DNA of 15,458 bases, taken from contig JACQSD010000053.1 of NCBI GenBank assembly GCA_016206165.1, positions 1 to 15,458 on the forward strand. The letters are read 5' to 3'. Every line of letters starts with the position of its first letter. Within the stretch, counting starts at the first letter, position 1. The notes under the pieces are model-generated. The model made no database searches and was not told the origin of the DNA. It was given only the letters and a program-made list of their open reading frames with translations. The stretch is from Candidatus Uhrbacteria bacterium. Lineage in GTDB: Bacteria; Patescibacteriota; Patescibacteriia; JACQSD01. Shown piece after piece: positions 1 to 6,924 of this stretch. The position numbers and the translations under genes were made by a program.

Positions 1-1
1 A

Positions 2-34
2 CCGCCTCTGGCGGGATCCCGTCAGAATGCGGGA
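2..34. repeat. Two adjacent small GC-rich hairpins
   Basis: Positions 2-14 fold as ccgcc-tct-ggcgg. Positions 17-34 fold as tcccg, an 8-base loop, then cggga. They look like dispersed palindromic repeats of the 'atcccg...cgggat' type also seen at 10965-10986 and 15338-15357. No T-tract follows, so a terminator is not supported. The gene upstream lies outside the window. Confidence 0.5.
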
Positions 35-35
35 C

Positions 36-119
36 AAATCCTAATAACCAAAATTCAAAACATTGAAACATTTGCATTTTGAATTTGTTTAGGATTTCGA
101 GTTTTTGAATTTTGAATTT
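36..119. repeat. Imperfect AT-rich palindromic element upstream of murJ
   Basis: The left arm begins with aaatcctaa at 36 and continues with aattcaaaaca. The right arm contains tgcattttgaatt and ends with ttaggattt at 97, followed by a short gaatttt tandem to 119. Arms and core resemble the TTTAGGA-type elements at 5703, 6376, 6648, 9696 and 11164. No convincing promoter or ribosome binding site for murJ is visible in it. Confidence 0.6.
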
Positions 120-125
120 TTCCCT

Positions 126-1724
126 GTGCTGAAGATATTGAACGGTGAATCAAAATCAATTACCAGTGCTGCACTCGTTGTGGGTGCAGCATCTTTGTTC
201 AGTCGCTTGATTGGACTTCTGCGAGATCGCATTCTTGCTGGAGAATTTGGTGCGGGTGAGCAACTTGATATTTATTTCGCTGCATTTCGCATCCCTGATT
301 TTCTTTTTCAACTCCTCATTGTTGGGGCGCTCTCTGCAGGCTTCATCCCACTCTTTGCGCGTCTGCAGCACGATCACGGAGATCGTGCATGGGTATTTGC
401 AGGAAGCGTCCTCCATATTGTGATGATCATCCTCGCAGTCATGGGCGCCTTGCTTGCGCTTATTGCTGGTTGGGTTGTTCCGCTCATGACGCCAGGGTTT
501 TCTCATGCCGCGCAGAGCGAGACGATTGTGCTCACGCGCATCATGCTCGTTTCACCCATCTTTCTTGGGATGAGCGCGGTGTTCGGGGGCATTTTACAAA
601 CCTTCAAGCAATTTTTTGTCAACGCCCTTGCTCCAATTTTTTATAACATCGGCATTATTGTCGGTGCGCTCTACGGTGTTCCATATGTTGGGCTCATGGG
701 CCTTGCCTGGGGGGTTGTCTTTGGCGCGTTCCTCCACGCATGTATTCAAATTCCAAGTGTGTATCGATTAGGATTCCGTTATCATACAGCGATCGCGCGC
801 ATGCGGAATGAACTTCTCACACTCTGTAAACTCATGGTGCCGCGCGTCTTCGCGCTTGCGATGACACAGGGAACGCTTGTTGCCATGACAATGATTGCAT
901 CGACATTGACTGCGGGGAGCCTCGCAATGTTCAACTTTGCAAACAACATGGCAAGCTTGCCCATCGGCATCTTTGGCATTTCGTATGCGATTGCTGCATT
1001 CCCTACATTCACTGAACATGTCGTGCGCGGGGATACGGATCGATTTCGAAGAAGCCTCGCCGCAACGGTGCGACATGTTCTTTTTTTTCTCATTCCTTGC
1101 ACGGTGTTATTTATTCTCCTCCGCGCACAGATTGTGCGTGCAGTGCTTGGTGCAGGTGCATTCGATTGGGAAGACACGATCCACACGATGAATACGCTCG
1201 CTGCGTTTGCGGTTGGGATGGTGGCTGTTGCGATTAACTTTATCCTTATTCGTGGTTTCTGGGCGTACGAAGACACACGGACTCCGGCAATCATTGTCAC
1301 GCTCGGGAGTGTGCTCTCGGTCGTCGTCGCCGTGTTTGCAGCGCCATACTGGGGAGTAGAAGCGTTAGGTGCAGCGATCACTATGGGGAGTGTTCTGCAG
1401 CTTGGTTTTTCGTGGCTCATGCTTCGCCGTCACACAGGAACATTGTGTGAGTCAGTTATTTTTATCTCGCTTGCAAAGATCACCGTGGGGACATTCGCGC
1501 TCGCGCTTGGTGTGCAGGGCGCAAAAATGTTTTTTGGTGTGCAGTATGGGACAGCAACATTGATCGAGGTTGTCCTCCAAGGCGGCATTGCGTCGCTCAT
1601 TGGCATTGCGCTCTATATCATGGTATGCTGGCTTCTTCAATCACGAGAACTCATGCAGCTTATTGCAAGTGTACGGCGACGCATTGCTCCGAACTCCGAG
1701 CAGCTTGAATTGTTTGAACAGTAG
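126..1724 (+). CDS. murJ: Lipid II flippase MurJ (MviN family)
   Basis: MurJ moves the peptidoglycan precursor lipid II across the cytoplasmic membrane. The protein is about 532 residues, a normal size, and is hydrophobic along its whole length, consistent with the roughly 14 helices of the MOP-superfamily fold. The N-terminal stretch SLFSRLIGLLRDRILAGEFG followed by the motifs DIYFAAFRIPDF and GALSAGFIPLF is diagnostic of MviN/MurJ. An upstream in-frame TTG at 105 lies inside repeat DNA, so I prefer the GTG at 126, which gives the family-like start VLKILNGESKSITSAA; no good Shine-Dalgarno sequence supports either. The C-terminus ends in a charged tail (SEQLELFEQ). It is the only long protein gene here without an obvious repeat insertion. 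A 92-bp gap with a 70-bp palindrome separates it from lepA. Confidence 0.93.
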   Translation: MLKILNGESKSITSAALVVGAASLFSRLIGLLRDRILAGEFGAGEQLDIYFAAFRIPDFLFQLLIVGALSAGFIPLFARLQHDHGDRAWVFAGSVLHIVMIILAVMGALLALIAGWVVPLMTPGFSHAAQSETIVLTRIMLVSPIFLGMSAVFGGILQTFKQFFVNALAPIFYNIGIIVGALYGVPYVGLMGLAWGVVFGAFLHACIQIPSVYRLGFRYHTAIARMRNELLTLCKLMVPRVFALAMTQGTLVAMTMIASTLTAGSLAMFNFANNMASLPIGIFGISYAIAAFPTFTEHVVRGDTDRFRRSLAATVRHVLFFLIPCTVLFILLRAQIVRAVLGAGAFDWEDTIHTMNTLAAFAVGMVAVAINFILIRGFWAYEDTRTPAIIVTLGSVLSVVVAVFAAPYWGVEALGAAITMGSVLQLGFSWLMLRRHTGTLCESVIFISLAKITVGTFALALGVQGAKMFFGVQYGTATLIEVVLQGGIASLIGIALYIMVCWLLQSRELMQLIASVRRRIAPNSEQLELFEQ

Positions 1725-1725
1725 T

Positions 1726-1795
1726 ATCGCGAAAATACGAATCAAATACGAAACTACGAATTCGTACATTCGCGTTCCATTCGTACTTTCGCGAT
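1726..1795. repeat. 70-bp palindromic element, copy 1
   Basis: Outer arms atcgcgaaaatacgaat (1726) and attcgtactttcgcgat (ends 1795) are complementary over 17 bp with one mismatch. The centre holds the perfect palindrome tacgaattcgta. A second copy of equal length lies at 8452-8521. Both copies sit just after a stop codon and before the next gene. No T-tract follows. Confidence 0.8.
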
Positions 1796-1816
1796 CCATT
1801 TGCACTGAAGCATTCT

Positions 1817-3685
1817 ATGTCGCAGGAACACATTCGAAATTTTTGTATTATCGCACACATTGATCATGGGAAGTCCACGCTTGCGGATCGTTTATTGGAG
1901 TTGACTGGCACTGTGTCAAAGCGAGAGATGAAGGAACAACTTTTAGACTCCATGGACCTCGAGCGAGAGCGGGGGATTACGATTAAGTTGACACCAGTGA
2001 GGATGAAATACAATCCTCAAATGCAGAATGCAGAATGCAGAATGCAAAATAACGCGAATAATATTCTTCATTCTTCATTCTTCATTCTGAATTTAATCGA
2101 TACTCCCGGCCACGTTGATTTTACCTACGAAGTTTCGCGGTCGCTCGCCGCAGTTGAGGGCGCGATTCTGCTTGTCGATGCCACACAAGGCATTCAAGCA
2201 CAAACGATTGCCAATTTGCATCTTGCGCTCGAGCAGCATCTCACGATCATTCCGGTGGTGAATAAAATCGACCTTCCGAATGCGATGGTCGAGCGTACAC
2301 GCGACGAACTCATCCAACTCCTTGGCTGCGATGCGAATGATATTCTCACCGCATCGGGGAAGACGGGTGCTGGGGTTGCCGAGCTCCTCCAGGCAATTGT
2401 TGTACGCATTCCTCCCCCACAAGGGCAACCCATGCCATTGCGCGCACTGATTTTTGATTCTTCCTACGATGATTATCGCGGAGTGATCGCGTATGTGCGA
2501 TGCGTCGACGGATCAATGAAGAAAGGGGATACGATTCGTCTCATGGCCACAGAGCACGAGAGTGTGGTGCTTGAGGTCGGTGTTTTTTCTCCAAAATATA
2601 CGCCGGTTGAGGCATTGGGTGCAGGGGAAATTGGATATATCGTTACTGGTCTCAAGGATCTCCGCGCCTGCCGTGTCGGAGATACAATCACAACAGCGAG
2701 AAGCCAGAAGCCAGAAGCCAGAAGCATTGAGCCTCTCGCCGGCTACAAAGAAGTGAAGCCTATGGTATACGCCGGAGTTTTCCCGAAGAGTGCCGAGGAT
2801 GCAGAACGTCTCCGCGAAGGTCTTCTCCGATTGCGCCTTTCCGACGCCGCGCTTGCGATTGAGCCCGAGCATTCTGATGCGCTTGGATTTGGATTTCGAT
2901 GCGGGTTCCTCGGGCTCCTCCATCTTGATATCGTGCAAGAGCGCCTCCGACGCGAACACCATATTGATGTCGTTGTCACTGTCCCGAGTGTTGCGTATCG
3001 CATGCTCCTCACGAGCGGAGAAGAACGCGTGATCCGTAGTCCACAGGAACTCGTTGACCCATCACACATTCGTTCGCTCGAAGAGCCATGGGTGAAACTT
3101 GATCTCATTTGTCCGCACGAGTCTATCGGCGCGCTCATGCAGCTCGCAACAGAGCGTCGCGGCGTCTATGTGAATACCGAGTATCTTGGGGGGGGTACTG
3201 CCGAGCGCGCGCTCTTGCATTATGAATTACCCCTCGCGCAGATCCTTGTTGATTTCTATGATCGCCTGAAAAGTGCGACGCAGGGCTATGGGTCGCTTGC
3301 ATATGAATTTTTTGAGTATCGTGAGGCATCGATTGTTCGTCTCGACATTCTTGTTGCGGAAGACATCCAAGAGGCGCTTGCAACACTCGTGTACGAGGAC
3401 GAGGCGCAGCGTGTCGGTCGAAGGATTGTTGAGGTGCTCAAGGAAAAAATTCCGCGGCAAGCATTTGAAGTCAAGTTGCAAGCAGCGATCGGAGGAAAAA
3501 TTATTGCCTCGGAGCGCATTCCTGCGATGCGGAAGGATGTGCTTGCAAAATTATCTGGTGGCGACGTGACGCGGAAACGGAAGCTGCTTGATATTCAAAA
3601 GCGGGGGAAAAAGAAAATGGCAGCAATGGGTAAGGGGTCTGTGGATATCCCGTCCGACGCATTTTTAGCCGTCTTGAAACGGTAA
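1817..3685 (+). CDS. lepA: Elongation factor 4 (LepA), carrying two repeat-derived insertions
   Basis: LepA is a ribosome-binding GTPase related to EF-G, linked to initiation and back-translocation. All G motifs are visible: HIDHGKST (G1, about residues 14-21), RGITIK (G2, 52-57), DTPGHVDF (G3, 95-102), NKID (G4, 149-152) and SGKTG (G5). The LepA-specific C-terminal domain is intact, including GSVDIP near the end. Length is 622 residues against about 600 for the family. The excess comes mainly from residues 68-90, encoded by heptamer repeat 2021-2092 between G2 and G3, and residues 295-304, encoded by a tandem at 2699-2725. Both keep the frame. The ATG start gives the canonical MSQEHIRNFCIIAHIDHGKS. 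The gene follows murJ and ends just before a new promoter. Confidence 0.96.
   Translation: MSQEHIRNFCIIAHIDHGKSTLADRLLELTGTVSKREMKEQLLDSMDLERERGITIKLTPVRMKYNPQMQNAECRMQNNANNILHSSFFILNLIDTPGHVDFTYEVSRSLAAVEGAILLVDATQGIQAQTIANLHLALEQHLTIIPVVNKIDLPNAMVERTRDELIQLLGCDANDILTASGKTGAGVAELLQAIVVRIPPPQGQPMPLRALIFDSSYDDYRGVIAYVRCVDGSMKKGDTIRLMATEHESVVLEVGVFSPKYTPVEALGAGEIGYIVTGLKDLRACRVGDTITTARSQKPEARSIEPLAGYKEVKPMVYAGVFPKSAEDAERLREGLLRLRLSDAALAIEPEHSDALGFGFRCGFLGLLHLDIVQERLRREHHIDVVVTVPSVAYRMLLTSGEERVIRSPQELVDPSHIRSLEEPWVKLDLICPHESIGALMQLATERRGVYVNTEYLGGGTAERALLHYELPLAQILVDFYDRLKSATQGYGSLAYEFFEYREASIVRLDILVAEDIQEALATLVYEDEAQRVGRRIVEVLKEKIPRQAFEVKLQAAIGGKIIASERIPAMRKDVLAKLSGGDVTRKRKLLDIQKRGKKKMAAMGKGSVDIPSDAFLAVLKR
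2016..2092. repeat. Heptamer palindrome inserted in lepA between G2 and G3
   Basis: The left arm is a 7-bp tandem (gcagaat x3, from 2023). After a 12-16 base spacer the right arm is another 7-bp tandem (attcttc x3, ending 2092), nearly the reverse complement of the left. It is read in frame as residues 68-90, where other LepA proteins have a short beta-hairpin leading into LNLIDTPGH. The same family lies upstream of recJ at 3867-3930. Confidence 0.8.
2699..2725. repeat. agaagcc heptamer tandem inside lepA
   Basis: Nearly four units of the 7-mer agaagcc are read in frame as ARSQKPEARS, between GDTIT and EPLAGYKEVKPMV. This is a variable loop in LepA. No opposing arm is present. A similar tandem (aagaagc/gagaagc) occurs in the second glycosyltransferase at 10579-10606. 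Confidence 0.75.
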
Positions 3686-3702
3686 GGGATGAGTGGTATA
3701 CT
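3674..3702 (+). promoter_or_regulatory. Likely sigma-70-type promoter for small ORF-recJ-rnhA
   Basis: TTGAAA at 3674-3679, a 17-bp spacer, and TATACT at 3697-3702 with an upstream TG (extended -10). The -35 box lies in the last codons of lepA. Transcription would begin near 3709, so the transcript would open with the 16-bp hairpin at 3714-3752. Confidence 0.6.
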
Positions 3703-3713
3703 TTTTTAGTTTA

Positions 3714-3752
3714 ATCACCCGGAGATGTATAAATCGTACATCTCCGGGTGAT
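3714..3752 (+). promoter_or_regulatory. Perfect 16-bp stem-loop in the 5' leader
   Basis: atcacccggagatgta (3714-3729) pairs perfectly with 3737-3752 around a 7-base loop. No T-tract follows, so an intrinsic terminator for lepA is poorly supported. From the predicted start site it would form the very 5' end of the next transcript, where stable hairpins commonly protect mRNA. Function is inferred only. Confidence 0.6.
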
Positions 3753-3770
3753 GTAGTGATGTGATGATTT

Positions 3771-3866
3771 ATGAAACGTCGATCAATACAAAAAGTTGTT
3801 TGGAGTATTGTCTGCATCCTCGTCATTTTGAGCATGGTGTTGTGGACAGTCGCACCGTATCTTTAA
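3771..3866 (+). CDS. 31-residue single-pass membrane protein of unknown function
   Basis: The ATG at 3771 opens a 31-codon frame ending in TAA. The product begins MKRRSIQKVVW, continues as one hydrophobic helix (about residues 9-27), and ends TVAPYL. A positively charged N-terminus followed by one helix fits a small inner-membrane protein with a cytoplasmic N-terminus. I do not recognise a named family, although short proteins of this style are familiar in CPR genomes. It sits downstream of a good promoter and hairpin and 72 bp before recJ, so it is probably the first gene of that transcript. No strong ribosome binding site is visible. Its size leaves some doubt, but the coherent amphipathic layout argues against chance. 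Confidence 0.6.
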   Translation: MKRRSIQKVVWSIVCILVILSMVLWTVAPYL

Positions 3867-3930
3867 ATGCAGAATGAAGAATGATGAATTCAGAATTTAA
3901 AATATTCTGCATTTTGCATTTTGCGTTTTA
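3867..3930. repeat. Heptamer palindrome between the small ORF and recJ
   Basis: The left arm holds gcagaatgaagaatgatgaa and the right arm a gcatttt tandem (7-bp period) ending gcgtttt. The arms are near reverse complements. This is the family found inside lepA at 2016-2092, but here some units carry TGA, which the coding copy lacks. It ends 8 bp before the recJ ATG and leaves no room for a normal ribosome binding site. Confidence 0.7.
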
Positions 3931-3938
3931 CATTTATT

Positions 3939-5720
3939 ATGGATCGACGTTGGTCAATTGCCGGACCTATTGCATCCGACTTTGCTACGAGGTTCCCAGA
4001 AATTCCTCGGATTGTGCTTCAAATTCTTGTGAACCGTGGCGTGCTTCGTACCGATATGCGGAGCGACGAAGCACAAAAGGCAATTGATGAATTTTTGAAT
4101 CCGGATTATGGGTCGGACATCCATGATCCGTTTTTGTTTCGCGATATGACAAAAGCAGTGGAGCGTATACGCATGGCCATCAGCAATCAAGAAAAAATTA
4201 CCGTCTATGGTGACTACGATGCGGATGGCGTCTCTGGCGCGGTGATTCTGACGACAACAGTTCGTGCACTCGGAGCAACGGTTGATGTTTATATTCCGCA
4301 TCGTGAAACCGAAGGGTATGGGGTCAATCGCACTGCGGTCGATACGATCGCCGATGGTGGGACGCGCGTTGTGATCACCACCGATTGCGGCATTAGTAAT
4401 CGCGATGAAATTCTTCATGCGAATGAACGCGGTATTGATGTCATCATTACTGACCACCACACATTGCCCGCATTGCTTCCTCCGGCGTACGCCATTATTC
4501 ATCCACTCGCACCTCACGAAACATACCCCTTCAAGAGTCTCGCAGGCGGCGGCGTTGCATTCAAATTCGCCCAAGCCCTCCTTCGTACAATCACACCCTC
4601 TCCTTCTAGGAGAGGGAAGGGTGAGGTTTTCGATCCCTCTGCCTTCGAAAAATGGCTCCTCGATATGGTGGTCGTGAGCACGGTTGCGGACATGATGCCG
4701 CTCATGGGCGAGAATCGAACGCTCGTCACCTACGGGCTCATTGTGCTCAATAAAACGAAACGCCTTGGCCTCAAGAAACTCATCGACCTCGCAGGGCTTG
4801 CAAAGAACGGTCGCGCACTTGATACGTATAGTGTGGGGTGGGGGATTGCGCCACGGATTAACGCTGCGGGGCGTATGGATCACGCAAATACCGCATATGC
4901 GCTCTGCATGACGGAGAATGCCGAGGAGGCAGAGGAGCTTGCGCTCGCGCTCAATCGCGCGAATACCGAGCGACAAGAGACAGTGCAGCGGATTGTTGAA
5001 GAGGCACGGGCGCGAATTGGCGACCCGAGCAAAGTGCCGGTGCTCGTCGCACATGGGCACGATTGGCCACTCGGGCTTGTCGGCCTTGTTGCAGGAAAGT
5101 TTTCGGATGAAATGTATCGCCCAACGATTATTATGACGAACCGTCAAGGAGAGATCGCTGGGTCAGGCCGGAGCATTGCCGGGTTTAATCTTATCGAGGC
5201 GTTGCAAAAACTGCCGCCGTCGTTATTCAAAAAATTTGGCGGGCACCCCATGGCGTGCGGGTTTACCCTTGCGTCCCCAAGTGTCATTGACGATTTTACC
5301 GCAGCACTCCGCGCATACGCAAAAAAAGAGTTGACGATCGAATCCCTTGTGCCAACACTTCGTATTGACGGCGAAATCAAACTCAAAGATATTCACTGGG
5401 AGTTATGGGAGCGCCTCGAACACCTCGAGCCATTTGGTGAAAAGAATCCGAGACCACGCTATTGCGCGACTGCCGTCATGCTTATCCGCGTTGATCGCAT
5501 CGGTAAGGACGGCCAACACATCCGGTGTACGCTTGAGCAAGAGGGAACAACCCACCCATGCATTGCCTTTGGTGCCGCTGAACTATTTTCAAACTTCGCG
5601 CGCGGCGACGTCGTCGATGCCGTATTTGAGATCGATGTGAATGAATGGAATGGCAATCGAACATTGCAGCTGAAGATTGTCGATATCAAGAAATCGGAAA
5701 CTCTAAACTCTAAATCCTAA
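3939..5720 (+). CDS. recJ: Single-stranded-DNA-specific exonuclease RecJ
   Basis: RecJ degrades single-stranded DNA 5' to 3' in recombinational, mismatch and base-excision repair. DHH-superfamily metal-binding motifs are intact: DYDADG at residues 92-97, TTDCG at 148-151, TDHH at 171-174, and VADMMPL with D251. The DHHA1 part follows with GWGIAPRINAAGRM, GHDWPLGLVGLVAGKFSDE and the GSGRS...FGGHPMACGFTL signature. The C-terminal OB domain begins near LEPFGEKNPRPRY. I chose ATG 3939 rather than the upstream in-frame TTG at 3921, which lies in repeat DNA. Residues 217-230 are a repeat-derived insertion (4596-4625). The last residues, ETLNSKS, and the stop are supplied by the repeat starting near 5698. 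About 593 residues, normal for the family. Confidence 0.95.
   Translation: MDRRWSIAGPIASDFATRFPEIPRIVLQILVNRGVLRTDMRSDEAQKAIDEFLNPDYGSDIHDPFLFRDMTKAVERIRMAISNQEKITVYGDYDADGVSGAVILTTTVRALGATVDVYIPHRETEGYGVNRTAVDTIADGGTRVVITTDCGISNRDEILHANERGIDVIITDHHTLPALLPPAYAIIHPLAPHETYPFKSLAGGGVAFKFAQALLRTITPSPSRRGKGEVFDPSAFEKWLLDMVVVSTVADMMPLMGENRTLVTYGLIVLNKTKRLGLKKLIDLAGLAKNGRALDTYSVGWGIAPRINAAGRMDHANTAYALCMTENAEEAEELALALNRANTERQETVQRIVEEARARIGDPSKVPVLVAHGHDWPLGLVGLVAGKFSDEMYRPTIIMTNRQGEIAGSGRSIAGFNLIEALQKLPPSLFKKFGGHPMACGFTLASPSVIDDFTAALRAYAKKELTIESLVPTLRIDGEIKLKDIHWELWERLEHLEPFGEKNPRPRYCATAVMLIRVDRIGKDGQHIRCTLEQEGTTHPCIAFGAAELFSNFARGDVVDAVFEIDVNEWNGNRTLQLKIVDIKKSETLNSKS
4591..4625. repeat. ccctctcc/ggagaggg palindrome inside recJ
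   Basis: ccctctcc (4596-4603), a ttcta loop, then ggagaggg (4609-4616), followed by aagggtgagg. It is read in frame as TPSPSRRGKGEV between the DHH half and the FEKWLLDMVVVSTVADMM segment. Three relatives lie in the kinase gene at 14091, 14194 and 14835, and a degenerate one at 15272. Confidence 0.8.
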
Positions 5721-5786
5721 TTCTCTAAACAATGATCAAATGAAAAATGTTTAGGTAATTAGAGTTTAGGTAATTAGAGTTTTTGA
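5698..5786. repeat. TTTAGGA/CTCTAAA heptamer palindrome after recJ
   Basis: The left arm is a ctctaaa-type 7-bp tandem from 5698, passing to aacaatgatcaaatg. The right arm is gtttaggtaattagagttt repeated to 5781. The left arm encodes the recJ C-terminus and stop codon. The element ends just before the rnhA ATG. Relatives are at 9696, 11164 and twice within rnpB. Confidence 0.8.
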
Positions 5787-5789
5787 TGT

Positions 5790-6209
5790 ATGTTTATTCG
5801 CGGTACTCTCTACACCGATGGTGGTGCCCGTGGGAACCCTGGTCCCGCAGGCATTGGCGTTGTTTTGCGTTGGACGGATGATCACGGGCAGCACGAACAA
5901 GCGTACAAGGAATATATCGGTGCAACAACGAACAACGTCGCGGAATATCGTGCACTCTGCAAGGGGTTTGCGCTTGCCAAGGGAAAAGGCGCGACACATG
6001 TGGAGTGTTTTCTTGATAGTGAACTCGTCGTGAAGCAATTGAATCGTGAATATCGCGTTAAGGACAAGGAATTGCAAGCACTCTTCCTTCAGGTTTGGAA
6101 TTGTGCGAGTGCCTTTACACGGTGCGTTTTTCGCCACATCCCGCGCGAGGAAAATAGCCAGGCGGACGCGCTCGTGAACGAGGCAATTGATGACGCGCTT
6201 AAAAATTGA
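5790..6209 (+). CDS. rnhA: Ribonuclease HI
   Basis: RNase HI cuts the RNA strand of RNA-DNA hybrids, for example R-loops and Okazaki primers. The product is 139 residues, close to the usual size. The catalytic DEDD set is visible: D10 in YTDGGARGNPGPAG, E52 in TNNVAEYRAL, D76 in CFLDSELVV and D126 in ENSQADALVNEA, together with the HIPRE segment carrying the conserved His (H116). It resembles the compact bacterial/archaeal RNase HI type without an N-terminal hybrid-binding domain. It follows recJ with only a repeat element between them and is likely co-transcribed. Its TGA stop (6207-6209) lies inside the -35 hexamer of the rnpB promoter. Confidence 0.94.
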   Translation: MFIRGTLYTDGGARGNPGPAGIGVVLRWTDDHGQHEQAYKEYIGATTNNVAEYRALCKGFALAKGKGATHVECFLDSELVVKQLNREYRVKDKELQALFLQVWNCASAFTRCVFRHIPREENSQADALVNEAIDDALKN

Positions 6210-6234
6210 CAAAAGTGTTTTTTCTTGGTATATT
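6206..6234 (+). promoter_or_regulatory. Strong consensus promoter of rnpB
   Basis: TTGACA at 6206-6211, exactly 17 bp, then TATATT at 6229-6234. The start site would fall near 6241, about 32 nt before the P1 helix of RNase P RNA, so a short 5' leader must be trimmed. The -35 box contains the rnhA stop codon. Confidence 0.85.
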
Positions 6235-6358
6235 CGCGCAGCATATTGTTCCTTCACAATGATTGGATTATTCAATTCGGACCAAGACTGGACCATGGCC
6301 CTACTCGCAATATCGACATATCGAAATGTGCGATGGGGAGGAAAGTCCGAACACCACT

Positions 6359-6468
6359 CCGGTGCTTCGCACCGGGAAACTCTAAACTCTAAACACTAAT
6401 TTCTAAACACTCGATCGATGTTTAGGATTTAGGATTTTGGATTTAGGATTTCCGATGCGGAGCATCGG
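6359..6468. repeat. Composite palindromic element 1 inside rnpB
   Basis: It starts with hairpin ccggtgc-ttc-gcaccgg (6359-6375) and ends with ccgatgc-gga-gcatcgg (6452-6468); the two ends are inverted repeats of each other. Between them lies a ctctaaa-type array, a cgatcg centre, and a tttagga array with 7-bp period. It sits shortly after the conserved P4 5' strand, in the P5-P9 region. Confidence 0.85.
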
Positions 6469-6628
6469 TTAAATGGTAGTCGCGAAATGCGACCGTGCAA
6501 GGCATTCATGAGTATTCTTCGCGAAGACTTGCGAATGCACAAGCATCGGGATCAGTTTTTCCGTTGCAATTACGGAGAAGTCGATGAGCGTTGGAAACGG
6601 CGCTTATCTTCGCAACAGAAACATACAA

Positions 6629-6736
6629 CCCAATGCTTCGCATTGGGAAGCTCTAAACTCTAAATACTAATTTCTAAACGATCGATGTTTAGGATTTAGG
6701 ATTTAGTCATTAGAGTTTCCACTGCGAAGCAGTGGG
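6629..6736. repeat. Composite palindromic element 2 inside rnpB
   Basis: Same architecture as the element at 6359: hairpin cccaatgc-ttc-gcattggg (6629-6647), ctctaaa array, gatcgatg centre, tttagga array, then hairpin ccactgc-gaa-gcagtgg (6719-6735). The terminal hairpin stems differ from element 1 in sequence but keep their pairing. By comparison with E. coli the position corresponds to the tip of helix P12. Confidence 0.85.
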
Positions 6737-6884
6737 TAATGGTTAAATCGTGTGGTAAGAGCACACGCGTTCCTGTGGTGACACAGTGCGGGGCAAACCC
6801 TACCTGGTGCAAGGCGATATACCGCCGCATGAGTCTCGGTAGCAATACTGGACCCAGAGAGATCATGGTCATCCTTCATAGCCT

Positions 6885-6924
6885 TGCCCTGCCCTCCGAA
6901 GCGTCGGGCGCAGGATGGGGCGAA
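6885..6924. repeat. GC-rich hairpin insertion near the RNase P RNA core
   Basis: Most bacteria have only a few bases between the 3' strand of P2 and the conserved cagaa...cggctta. Here about 60 nt intervene (6871-6930), containing cctgccc...gggcgcagg, an imperfect hairpin around ctccgaagcgtc. It resembles the dispersed cctccgaagc...ggagg repeat type. Boundaries are approximate. Confidence 0.55.

Noticed and set aside
3714..3752. Intrinsic terminator of lepA
   Set aside because: The stem is strong, but no T-tract follows on the + strand and none precedes a minus-strand gene. A 5' leader hairpin fits the promoter just upstream better.
3954..5147. Long open frame of 397 codons on the minus strand opposite recJ
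   Set aside because: Its translation is rich in Arg, His, Cys and Asn with no recognisable domain. It is the expected by-product of the codon pattern of recJ, whose motifs are complete.
6380..6450. Telomere-like TTTAGGA repeats
   Set aside because: They resemble plant-type TTTAGGG repeats but occur as short internal palindromic arrays in a bacterial operon, one family among several heptamers.
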